From Acidobacteriaceae bacterium (GTDB taxonomy: Bacteria > Acidobacteriota > Terriglobia > Terriglobales > Acidobacteriaceae), in the NCBI GenBank assembly GCA_025462735.1, contig JAOAPC010000016.1, positions 124,001-188,000 on the forward strand: a stretch of DNA of 64,000 nt. The letters run 5' to 3'. Each line of letters starts with the position of its first letter. Within the stretch, counting starts at the first letter, position 1. Shown here piece after piece: positions 48,534 through 58,400 of the stretch. The notes under the pieces are model-generated. The model was given only the letters and a program-made list of their open reading frames with translations, had not been told where the DNA came from and searched no databases. A program made the position numbers and the translations under genes.

Positions 48534-48593
48534 GTCCTTCGACTGCATGCGCGGACTCGCAAGCGAGTCCACGTACTTCGCTCAGGATGACAG
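48534..48593. repeat. TGTCATCCTGAG-type palindromic repeat, copy 3
   Basis: GTCCTTCGAC, core GGACTCGC-AA-GCGAGTCC, then CTTCGCTCAGGATGACAG. It is just upstream of the HipA-like gene's start. Confidence 0.65.
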
Positions 48594-48681
48594 GCAAGAG
48601 ATGCTAGCTCACAGCGCGGCATGAGCGATGTGACGAATGAACATTCGCAGCTGTGGATTTCTACTCCGATGCGTGACGCCG

Positions 48682-50193
48682 CTATTTGGATCCTGCCACA
48701 GCCTGCCGCCCCGCCAGCGCAATCGCCATGGCCATCACGCAGTCATCATGGCTTCCCGAACTGTTTCCGGACCCGCCATCAGCCCGGCGGATAAACGTCC
48801 TGAATTCTGCAAGCAGTCGTTCGCTCTGAAACAGCTGCGGCTTAACCGACAAAATTGCGGCCAGGTTTTCGATCATGGCTGGCTTTGTTACCGCCGACGT
48901 CAGCCAGCCGTCCTGGCCACCATGGCGAAATACGTTCTGATATCCCGCCGCCCTCAGGTTCGCCAGCACGCCGTGTCCGTGATTATTTCGTTCAACCACG
49001 AGCAGCGCATGGTTATACATTCCGCCCAAGTCAATCAACTTCATCGCCAGCTCGCGCGGAGAATAATGTCCGTGCAACTCCGCGCACTGCATCGCTGTTT
49101 GCCGGTCGATGACCTCCGCGCACGCGTAATCGCCTTCGGTGCCGCCTCCTGCAGGATCGACTCCGATAATGTATTGCCGCTCGCCTCGAGGCTGAAACCA
49201 GATGGTCAGCCGCGCATTGTCGCGCACAGTGGTTGGCCGAGACTGCGCGTCCAGTGCCCGATCGATTGCCTCCAACTCAAACACACATTCGCCCGAAGCG
49301 AGGAAACAGGAAACCGGGTCTTCGGCATACTCCTGCGTAGCCAAGCCTCGCATTTGCGCACGATTTGTCCGACGCCAGGCGATCTGCGCATCCGTCAGCC
49401 CAGCCCTTCGGACCAGGTCTTCTTCTTCCGGAGTTAATCGCAGAACATTGCTCAATCCTTTTTTGTCACGATATTCATCGTCATACCACCACGGGAAAAA
49501 GTGCCTTGTGTATCCCGTTTCATTCGCGTGCTGCCACTCTTCATAGAAGAGTCCGACCGCCCCGTTCGGGGTGGATTCCAAAACGATGTCTCCATCGGCC
49601 GGTACGGCTGCGCGCAACGAAGCCAGCGCTTCCGCCGGATCACGCAGCCAGCGGGCGACCTCCGAGCAATGCAAATTGTGGATAGTCAGCCCGCGGCCGG
49701 CATTGACGTCCCCAGCAGTGGCTACTCGGTACTCGCTGTCGAGCCGCGGAAACACCATCTGGCGGACGTTGGCGCGTGAGCGGATGAGCGCGCCGCGTTT
49801 CATCGCTTCGGGCAGGTTCTCCCAGAAGCGATGGACGATCTTGAAAATTTCCTCTGCCGATTCCTGATCGTGGGCTACCAGCACCGTCATCGTGCCCGGC
49901 CGCGTAATGGTCTGGATAAAGAATCGCGCCGCGATATAGGTCGTGATTCCCATCTGCCGCGCCTTCAGCACGATATTGCGATGAGTGCAGGTCTGCGAAA
50001 ATTCCCGCTGTACGCGATTCGGGCTCAGCCGCACCAGCCCGCGCTTTTTACTGCGCACTCGCAGGAAAATCGACATCAGAGAGTCGCGCACGCTTTCGCA
50101 TCCCGCGAAACCTGCAGCTCTCAGCCGCTCCACCGGGATCTTCGCTTCCAGCAAAATCCCCAACCGCTGCAACAGAGCAACGTCGTCGGTCAA
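48682..50193 (-). CDS. Phage terminase large subunit
   Basis: 503 residues from TTG 50193. ATPase part: Q-rich Walker-A variant NIVLKARQMGITTYIAA, Walker B region HNLHCSEVARW and coupling motif LESTPNG. RNase H-like nuclease part: IIGVDPAGGGTEGDYACAEV with the metal Asp. It packs DNA into heads, the defining phage gene of the element. Confidence 0.92.
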   Translation of the reverse strand: MTDDVALLQRLGILLEAKIPVERLRAAGFAGCESVRDSLMSIFLRVRSKKRGLVRLSPNRVQREFSQTCTHRNIVLKARQMGITTYIAARFFIQTITRPGTMTVLVAHDQESAEEIFKIVHRFWENLPEAMKRGALIRSRANVRQMVFPRLDSEYRVATAGDVNAGRGLTIHNLHCSEVARWLRDPAEALASLRAAVPADGDIVLESTPNGAVGLFYEEWQHANETGYTRHFFPWWYDDEYRDKKGLSNVLRLTPEEEDLVRRAGLTDAQIAWRRTNRAQMRGLATQEYAEDPVSCFLASGECVFELEAIDRALDAQSRPTTVRDNARLTIWFQPRGERQYIIGVDPAGGGTEGDYACAEVIDRQTAMQCAELHGHYSPRELAMKLIDLGGMYNHALLVVERNNHGHGVLANLRAAGYQNVFRHGGQDGWLTSAVTKPAMIENLAAILSVKPQLFQSERLLAEFRTFIRRADGGSGNSSGSHDDCVMAMAIALAGRQAVAGSK

Positions 50194-50242
50194 AGGCTCG
50201 GCCCAAAGTCAAAGAGCACGGAATATTGTTGCTTTCGTCTCA

Positions 50243-53029
50243 TTAAGGTGTTCGTATTCCACCTCGCACCGTGCTTTCTACATTGTTAATGTTCACCACA
50301 TCAGCCCCGAGATCAGTGCCATCGCTGGCCTGGTCAGCCTGCCCAGCAGCGAAGGGACTAACTCTGGTGCATCCGGCAACCGGATTACCCACGCCCTTGC
50401 ACAAACGGTAGTCGCCACCATTCGCACTGTTGTAGTTCGCGAAGGCCACTAAACTGCCTGCAGCCTGCCAAATGGGAGAACTCCGGAATACAGTCGGCGA
50501 GGCCGTGTTGTCCAGAAAGAGCAGGTGGTGAAGCGCGTACGGCGCGACGCAGGGCACCAGCGCATTGGCTTCGCTGTTATTGCTTCCAGTGCCGCTGGCT
50601 GCGTTGCAGTCGTTCACGTCACCGAAGGAATTGGTAAACGTAGAAGAACCAGCAGCCGCGAAAATGCTGTCTTGAAGCGTAAGGCCGATCAACTTGTACT
50701 GCACAAGATTGTTAGTGATCGAAAACGCATTCGTGCTTTGTCCCACGAACGTGATATGGCGAAACGAGACGTTGTCCACTAGCGGGGTTGCCGGCGAAGT
50801 CCAGGAAAGCATCGTGGTTCCTGACGTGCCTGAATACCGAATATCACTCATAGTCTTCAAAAATCCGTGCGACCAGCGCTGGTAATTGATGTCGTCGCCG
50901 AGCACATGGCTCACCGTGACGCGGTGCATCCCCATAGCACTGTGAAGAGCCGCAACCACGAAGCCCGAGGCGAAATGCTGGAATTTGTCATAGCGGATGG
51001 TGATGTCGCTGATATTTTCCGGGCCATAACCGACATTGTTTCCCGCGCCGTCGAGTACTTGGTTGGCTTGGTTTCCCACCTGCATGAGGAGCATGGTCCC
51101 GTCCTGTCCCCCGCCATTACCCTGTGAGCCCCAGGCGTTTTCTGCATAGCTGTTCTCTAAAAGGATCCGCTTGCCGCACTTCAACTCCCAGCCGTTCTTT
51201 GAGGTATTGGCCTTCAAGTCGAATCCCACGATGGGAGCGGAGTTAGAGACGCTGATGGCGCTTGATCCACTGACACTGTCTTCTGCTGCCGTGGAGGTGA
51301 CCGAATGGCTGCCGACAGCGGCCGGCGAACAATACAATCCCTGCGAATCGACCGTGCCTACCGTTGAATTTCCGCCCGCTACTCCATCCACTGACCACGT
51401 GATCGTGGCCGGGGAGTAATTCGCCACTGCGTTGAAGATCGCGCAAAACTGACGTTTGTTTCCGTACGTGTCCGAGTATGAAGGCTGCATTTGCAAATCC
51501 GACGCTGCAGGTCCGACCGCAATGAGATGTGCAGGATTCGAGCCGACAATCGTCACAGTCGAAGTTGCCGTTAGCATGCGATTATTTCCCAAGCTTGCCA
51601 GACGGCCGTCTATGGTCTGATAGCTGAGAGTGAGTGTGACGGTTCCTCCGGTCGGAATGGCAGAAGGCGCAGTGTAAGAAAAAATTCTCTGGTTTTGCAC
51701 CGTATGAATGCCGCTGCCCGTGGCGACTCCATCCTGAGTGGTGACCGTCCCGCAAGCTCCCGGTGATCCGCAGGATGCTGTCATTGTGGCGCCCGATCCA
51801 ACCGCCCGGTTAATGCCTTGCCGGCTGTCGTTCAGTTCCACATCTTGCAGTTGGAAGGATTGGTTGACTGCGAGCTGGAAGCTCGACGGCGTTAATGTAA
51901 GCTCCTGATCGTTGGCCGGTCCGTAACTGACGCCTTCGATGGTCTCGCTGGCGTTGAGCGTGGCTCCAATCTGCGTGTCCCACAGTGGGTTCTTGTACAG
52001 CCACTGCTGCGAGAACCAGACGTCGTGCGGAATTCCATCGTAGCCGGTCGCAGGACTGATCGGTTCTGTAAATGCGCCACAGAATATCGAGGACATGGTT
52101 GAAGCGGCAACGAAATTATTAGCGAATTTTCCAAAACCGACGTTGGTGTAGTTGTGTCCTGTTCCCCAGCCGTAGCCGTGAGCGTCCCCACCCCCTCCTG
52201 CGTAGGTCAAGGTGATGTCGTAGATATAGCTCTCGATGACCGCCACCCATCTTGCCCCGCCACCCTTGATGCCCAGGGCGGTTTGCCGCTGCGCATCGCC
52301 GTGCACGACGCAGCGATCGAAGATGATGTTCGTCGGCTGCAGGTTCAGGCAGGTCATGTCGGCAGCTGTGCAGGTTGAGTTATCGCCCAGGTTGATCAGT
52401 GCAAAAGTCAGGTCGAAATTGTTGTCGCGCGTGATCTCTATTCCGATGAAGCGCACAAATCCGCTTAACACCTGCAAGCTGCCGCTGCCCCCGGCGCCGT
52501 TGAAGATAATCTGCGGAATGTGCCGCGCAGGAGCAAGACAGTTGTAGGACGGGTAACCCGCCAGGGCCCACGATGCCAGGCCCATGTAGCACGGGGTTAT
52601 GCGAATGCCTTCCATGGGAAGACTCGCAGTCACTGCTGCCGTCTTTACCGTTATCCAGTTGCTGGCATTGCACGGCCCATTGTGCACGCCGTCTTTTGCA
52701 GGGACGGTCAGGCCGGTACCTGTGGCGGGGTAGATTCCGTTTTCCTGAATCGTCAACGTCTGACCGCACTGAATATCATTCAGCGCTTGTTGTAACTGAG
52801 TGTTGTTGTAAGTACAGCCCGATGCGCAAATCGTGAGCGTCGCTCCCGGACTGGGCGTAGCCGCAATTGCGGTGTTCCAGTTCAAGAGCGATGCATCCGG
52901 AAGCATTGCATTCGTGAAACCGGCAACGCCCGGGGTTACCATCGGCCCTTGGGACCTGAAGCCGCCCGACCAGGCGGACTGACCCCACGCGGTTGCAACC
53001 GCGAGAAGTAACAGCAAAATGGATTTCAT
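50243..53029 (-). CDS. Exported large beta-helix/Ig-like protein
   Basis: 928 residues from ATG 53029; a signal peptide (SILLLLLAVATAWGQSA) begins it. Parallel beta-helix repeats fill the first part (TLTICASGCTYNNTQLQQAL, FIGIEITRDNNFDL), then BIG2-like stretches (VDSQGLYCSPAAVGSHSVTS) and further helix coils. Probably a surface-exposed or receptor-binding protein. It stands directly upstream of the terminase gene. The start is chosen to keep the signal peptide. Confidence 0.65.
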   Translation of the reverse strand: MKSILLLLLAVATAWGQSAWSGGFRSQGPMVTPGVAGFTNAMLPDASLLNWNTAIAATPSPGATLTICASGCTYNNTQLQQALNDIQCGQTLTIQENGIYPATGTGLTVPAKDGVHNGPCNASNWITVKTAAVTASLPMEGIRITPCYMGLASWALAGYPSYNCLAPARHIPQIIFNGAGGSGSLQVLSGFVRFIGIEITRDNNFDLTFALINLGDNSTCTAADMTCLNLQPTNIIFDRCVVHGDAQRQTALGIKGGGARWVAVIESYIYDITLTYAGGGGDAHGYGWGTGHNYTNVGFGKFANNFVAASTMSSIFCGAFTEPISPATGYDGIPHDVWFSQQWLYKNPLWDTQIGATLNASETIEGVSYGPANDQELTLTPSSFQLAVNQSFQLQDVELNDSRQGINRAVGSGATMTASCGSPGACGTVTTQDGVATGSGIHTVQNQRIFSYTAPSAIPTGGTVTLTLSYQTIDGRLASLGNNRMLTATSTVTIVGSNPAHLIAVGPAASDLQMQPSYSDTYGNKRQFCAIFNAVANYSPATITWSVDGVAGGNSTVGTVDSQGLYCSPAAVGSHSVTSTAAEDSVSGSSAISVSNSAPIVGFDLKANTSKNGWELKCGKRILLENSYAENAWGSQGNGGGQDGTMLLMQVGNQANQVLDGAGNNVGYGPENISDITIRYDKFQHFASGFVVAALHSAMGMHRVTVSHVLGDDINYQRWSHGFLKTMSDIRYSGTSGTTMLSWTSPATPLVDNVSFRHITFVGQSTNAFSITNNLVQYKLIGLTLQDSIFAAAGSSTFTNSFGDVNDCNAASGTGSNNSEANALVPCVAPYALHHLLFLDNTASPTVFRSSPIWQAAGSLVAFANYNSANGGDYRLCKGVGNPVAGCTRVSPFAAGQADQASDGTDLGADVVNINNVESTVRGGIRTP

Positions 53030-53079
53030 ATGTTTTGTAGGTAGACGAATAAAGAAATATCGGATTACGCAGCTCTGGC

Positions 53080-55320
53080 CTATTTCGCTTTCCCTGGCGT
53101 CTCGCCAACAAGGGTGAATGCACCCATCTCCCACGAACTGCCGAATGTAGTTTGGTCATCGCCCATCAAGTCGAGTTTGAACTCAGCTGTGAGTGCCGCG
53201 CCCGCGTTCACCACCGGCGATGCCGCCGTGGGGCGCACATCTAGCGGAGGTCCGGTCACCGAATCTGCGTAATAAGTAGTGCCCGGATTCTGTTGTGCTC
53301 CGATCAAGTAATTCACCAGCTGAGTGTTCGTCATCAATGTCGCGCCCGATTGTTTCAGCGCGTCAATCATTACGCCAACTTGGTGCGCGGGAAGTTCGTT
53401 CACGTGCCAAAAGATGCCGATCGGCACTCCCCACACCGCAGACTTAAAGACAAGTGCCAGAAGCTTGCCCGTGAGTTGAGCATCGGTCAGGTTTTGGAAA
53501 TTCGGCGCAATGCCCTGGCTCAAAATGTTCTGCACGTTGATCCCGCTGGCCATTAAGGTCGCCGCATTGGGAGAAGGCTGCATTACGCCGGAACCTCGCG
53601 ATCCCGCATATCCAGCTGCGACGGCAATGCTCTCCGTTGATGTGTCTTCATAACTTCCGGGATACACATACACCCGGTTTGCCGGAAGGCCCGTCAGATT
53701 AGCGCTCATCCAGGCCATGGCCCAGTTGATCTCGTCAGTCATAAGGCGGGGCTTGTCCATCTGTAACGTGTAAGGCACGCTCAGAATGTCCTGTGAGGTG
53801 ATGTCGGCAAGGTCTTCGCTTTTCACAGCGCTCTTCATGTCGGGATCAGCGCTTACCGAAAACACCCCGCGCTGGTTCAGGGTGTACAAGATTCCGCCCA
53901 GCGTATCGAGGCCGGTGGGGACAATATCCGTTCCTGAGGAACTCAAGTCCCAGTTGACTTGCGCTGCTGGATCTCCGGGCGCGGTAATCACCAACTGCTT
54001 ATTGGCGATGGATAAAGTGACGCTGCTCGCGGCCGTACCCGTGTACTGCAGCGTGAATGCGTTCGGAAAGACAAAGTACTGGTGTGAAACCGAATGTGCG
54101 TTGAGGTCCCAGCCCGCATTGATCCACGACTGGAACGTGGGAACCAGTTGTTGCGAAAGCGGATATCCGGTGACCACCGCGATGCTCAGCGGGAAGTTTT
54201 TCTGCTGAAACATCGGCAGCAACGCCTGAATGTATTGGTGCGACCCATCGACCAGCCCGGGGTCGTCATAAGTCAGCGTGATCCGCGGCGGATATTGCAT
54301 AAATCCGCGCACGTTCGGCGGCGTATCTGCCGGAAGGTTATTTCCTCCGTTGATTGGCCCAGGCGTTCCCGTGACATCAGTCGAGATTCCTGTCGCAAGA
54401 TTGTTCGCGTAGAAATGACAGTAACTATAAGTCACAGCAGCGGTGTTATCCATCAAACCGTAAGTGCGATTGGCATAGGCGCGGCAGTTCTTGAGCTCGA
54501 TCGCTGTTGGCGTGCCATCGAAGCGGTAGCCAACGTAATTGCGGTGCGCATCCGTGTTGTAAAGGTGAATGTCTCCGGGCGTACCCGTAGGATGAACATA
54601 GAACCCTAAAGGCACCGTCGCATTCGGCACCTGACTGTCAGCGAGAATGTTCGCCAGCCATATGTGATCGCTCGCGCCTTGCACCTGGACTCCATACCCG
54701 TCGTACCAATGAAGCTTGATGTGCTGGATTTCGATGTAACTAACGTTGTTGATATTGATAAGTGATTGGCCGCTCAGAATGACCGGAGTAACTGACTTAT
54801 ACGCAGTAACAGGATTCCCTGCGCCGGAGTACACGTAGAGGATCTGATTCACTGCGTCGTAATACCAGTCTCGATTGTGGGCGAGAGCAGCCTGGGACAC
54901 TTGCGAATTTCCCCAAATACTTCCGAACCGCACGAAGTTTAATTGCGAAATCGCCTGCGCGGCTGTAAGCGCGATCTGCCAGATATTTCCCGAGGTGTTC
55001 GTCCACTGCGCACTGGTTGTCATGTATCGGCCAGTAAACTCCGGCGGACGTCCGTTGCCGTATGCGTCGAACTTAATCAAATTACCGGCGGTACCACTCG
55101 AGGGCGGAGTGAGCCACTCGTTCCACACTCCGTCGCGTTTGAACAGGATCACGTCGCCAGGCTGAAACGTCGAAATCCCGACTTTGAGCAGCGTGCGCCA
55201 CGGCGTCTGCGGAGAGAGCCCATTGTTGGCATTCGAGCCAGCGGGATCCACGTAGTACGTCGTGGCGCTCGCGCCTGCGCAGAGAAACGCGATCGCGAGT
55301 AATGTTCGAAGATGTTTCAC
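53080..55320 (-). CDS. Exported beta-helix protein fused to polysaccharide deacetylase domain
   Basis: 746 residues. Signal peptide (TLLAIAFLCAGASA) is followed by right-handed beta-helix coils (YYVDPAGSNANNGLSPQTPW, NVSYIEIQHIKLHWYDGYGV). A NodB-type deacetylase domain begins about residue 345 with TYDDPGLVDGS (Asp pair) and HSVSHQYF (His-x3-His), and includes the GLPANRVYVYPGSYED end. It may modify host or capsule glycan. Unusual to find with a signal peptide in a phage-type cluster. Confidence 0.7.
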   Translation of the reverse strand: MKHLRTLLAIAFLCAGASATTYYVDPAGSNANNGLSPQTPWRTLLKVGISTFQPGDVILFKRDGVWNEWLTPPSSGTAGNLIKFDAYGNGRPPEFTGRYMTTSAQWTNTSGNIWQIALTAAQAISQLNFVRFGSIWGNSQVSQAALAHNRDWYYDAVNQILYVYSGAGNPVTAYKSVTPVILSGQSLININNVSYIEIQHIKLHWYDGYGVQVQGASDHIWLANILADSQVPNATVPLGFYVHPTGTPGDIHLYNTDAHRNYVGYRFDGTPTAIELKNCRAYANRTYGLMDNTAAVTYSYCHFYANNLATGISTDVTGTPGPINGGNNLPADTPPNVRGFMQYPPRITLTYDDPGLVDGSHQYIQALLPMFQQKNFPLSIAVVTGYPLSQQLVPTFQSWINAGWDLNAHSVSHQYFVFPNAFTLQYTGTAASSVTLSIANKQLVITAPGDPAAQVNWDLSSSGTDIVPTGLDTLGGILYTLNQRGVFSVSADPDMKSAVKSEDLADITSQDILSVPYTLQMDKPRLMTDEINWAMAWMSANLTGLPANRVYVYPGSYEDTSTESIAVAAGYAGSRGSGVMQPSPNAATLMASGINVQNILSQGIAPNFQNLTDAQLTGKLLALVFKSAVWGVPIGIFWHVNELPAHQVGVMIDALKQSGATLMTNTQLVNYLIGAQQNPGTTYYADSVTGPPLDVRPTAASPVVNAGAALTAEFKLDLMGDDQTTFGSSWEMGAFTLVGETPGKAK

Positions 55321-55385
55321 AGTTCTCCTGATGAGTTGAGTCGGACTTCCGCTGGAAGTGCGAAGTCCTTTCCCTAAAGATTGTT

Positions 55386-55411
55386 GGCTGATGACTGAGA
55401 GCTGAAGGCTG
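55386..55411. repeat. Short intergenic repeat (GCTGATGGCTGA type)
   Basis: GGCTGATGACTGAGAGCTGA then AGGCTG between fibre genes. Confidence 0.5.
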
Positions 55412-55414
55412 TTT

Positions 55415-58400
55415 CTATCTCACGACGATAGCCGGTACTGTTGCTCCCCAAGACCATGAATCTGACGGAGGCGTAAAAGATGTCAGTGAACCGCCTGCGG
55501 TGATACCAGCGGTTCCGGCATTCTGAAACGTGACCGAAGCACCGCTCCCGTCGCCGGAAAGAACGGCTGCGTTCGCAGGGCAGCTAGTAGTAAATGCGAC
55601 GTAGTATTTGCCCGGCTGTAGCGTGGTGCTGCCTCCGCCCGACCAAGTAATAGTGTGTGCGCCGCTGCTGCCGAAGGTCTGATTTGCTGTGGACCCAAGA
55701 TGCAGTTTTATATTGCCGGTTGTATCAGCGATGCCAATGTCGTAGTTACAAGAGCCGCTGGTATTGGTGTCCCCCGTGCTCACGTTGTAAGTGACTTGAG
55801 CAGTTGTCACCGGCCAGGTGAGCACCACGCCCCACAGCTTCACCAGGTTCGCACTCGTGCTGAACGCCGAACTGCCGCCGCCGCGATAAACCGTAATCCA
55901 CGGTATCGAATAAGGCCCTGCATTCACGCCCGAGTCACCCAATCCCGCGCTGCCATTCGCCTTCGGATAATTCCCCGACGTCATCCCGGAGCCGGCTGCA
56001 TAGCCTTGCGCCTGCACGTAGGCTGTGGTCGCGATCTTCGTTGAGTTATCTGACGCCGAAGTTGTCGGCGCGGTCGGAGTTCCCGTAAATGCCGGGGAGG
56101 CCAGTGGCGCCGCACCTGTAACTTGACTCACGGTGTAATCGCCAGATGCGGCGACCACTGCTCCAATTCGTCCAAAAGCAGAGCTGACTGCTCCACTGGC
56201 TGCCAGGACTTCAGGTCCGAGCAGAGTTGTGTAACTCCCGGCCGCAGCATTTGTCGAAAGCACGCGTCCGAGCACTTGCCCCGAAGATGGATAAGCCGAT
56301 CCCGAGTCGTGACAATCGCCCGCATTAGTCGAGCTGATCTGCACGTAATCGCCGGCGGTCGTTGGTCCGTCAAAACTGCAACTTGCATAGCCGCGATACG
56401 CGATGACTGCGTTGCCACTGGTCCCCAATCCCCCACTAACGACGCCCATTGCGCTGGAAACGTCAGTCGTCGCAAGCTTGACCGCGCAAGAAGGATTGGC
56501 CCCATTCAGTTTGGCCAGAAAATTCAGGCTGGTACCGGTCGTTGAGTCGTTGCAAATCTCAAAGGTCTGGGCCCCGGTGGTGCTCATATCAAATGATGTT
56601 GCCGCGTATACCGTCTTCGGCCGCAGGGTCGCGCTCCCGACGTTGTAGGAGTTGTCAGTGAAAGGCTTGAGGGCCGATGCAGTGTCGATGGCCCAGCGAA
56701 TGTTGGAGCCGATCCAGAACCCAATTCCGCGCTGGCTTCCAGTTCCAGCATTTTCGTTTTTTAGGACGAAGTAGCTGTCACCCTGGTCCCAGGAAAGCCC
56801 GGTGCGCTCCCAGTTACTGGCATCGCTCCAGGTACCATATACACGAAACGCCTGCGGGCTCGTCCCGTTTACCTGTTCCAGAGTATTTGACGGATTGGTG
56901 CCGTTCGAATCCTGGTTAAACACATTGGTCAAACCTAGCTGCACCGCCTGCCCGCTGTTATCGATCACCTTGGGACAATGGCACGTCGAATCGAACCAGA
57001 AGATTCCATAATTCGGAATTCCAGTGGGCGCTGTCGTCTCCGCAAGCTGGATCTGGTCAGCGGTGCTGCAATTTGCATTTCCATTGGCTTGGATCCCAGT
57101 AGCAAAGCTTCCCGTACATTGCGTCGGAGTTTGCGCTAGCGCGACGGCGGTGGCAATGTTTCCGCTGGTATCGAGTTTGGCGACTTCGAGCAGCGCGCCG
57201 CCATTCTCTGAAACTTGCAGCTTGCCGTTGCTGCCGAAACCAATCAGCGACTGCCCACTGGGAGCAACATTCAAAGTACCGAAGCGGCCCTGCAGGCTCC
57301 ACGGACCGCTTCCGGTGGAGACGAACGAACTCGCCTGCACGCTTCCTGTTACCGTCAGGGCAGAGTCCATCTGCACATTGGTTTTGAATTCCTTCAGATT
57401 GCTGCTGAGACGCTCCAGCCAGTTCGTGCCGTCGCCCACGTTTCCGATGTAATTCGAAATCGACTTAGGGGCCCCGAAGCTGATCCCGATATTCGCCGGA
57501 TTTCCATCGCCACGGTCATAACCGACAAAAGCGTCGTTCGGGTCATTTGTAGGACGATTATTTTGGCTGGCAATGGTCTTCTGAAAGTTCGAATCTGAAA
57601 GCGTAATGATGTGACTCGGCCCCGACCCGAGTGTGGGAAAACTCAAGCGGCCTTTTAGGTTTAGCGTTCCGTTCGCATCCTGGTTCGGCTTGGCCGCAAG
57701 CAGCAACGCACCTTGCTGATAAAAAATGCTCGGTGCCATTGCGGTATAGCAACTCAGCCAAATTGGTGTCCATTGAGTCATGGCGTCGCAATTCGTCGCG
57801 ATTACCGATGGCTCCCCGGTTCCCGCAACTGCGACTATGCTGCTAGGCGCATTTTGCAGCCACGCGCGCGCTCCGCTGAGTACGCTATTCGAGTCCGAAG
57901 CCGCCCCCAAGATCAGGTTTCCTGGCCAGAAGGTCAGCAACGGATAATAGGCCGGAATCGCTACCGTGTAGCTTTGCAATGCTGCCTGGGTATCGGTAAA
58001 CGTGCATACGCCATTAGCGCAGGCAGAAGATCGAACCACGCCGGTCGCGACTGCGAAATTACCAGCTCCAAAAGGCGCCTGCTCCAGCCCGGCGATGGTT
58101 ACGCGAAGTAGATCGAAGGTCGTCGCTCCGGCAATGTCCGCGGTGGTGACCGTTATGTTTCCGCTCCCGCTGGTTAACGCGCGTCCTGCATATAAAGGAT
58201 TACTGGCGCCGTATGTCGCATGGTGCGCCACAATGTAGTAGCGGTAGTCTGTGGTCCCGGTGTTTGCGAAAAGCGGCACCACTCCCGAAGGACCTTCTCC
58301 GCCCGAAATTTTTACCGTGTTTCCCTGAATGATTGCGCCTGCCTGTCCGATATTTCCCGCGGGATTGGTGCAGGTTCCTGCTTCTTCATAGAGATTCGCG

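Noticed and set aside
48637-49437. Plus-strand open frame of 266 codons
   Set aside because: Antisense to the large terminase gene and without protein-like pattern.
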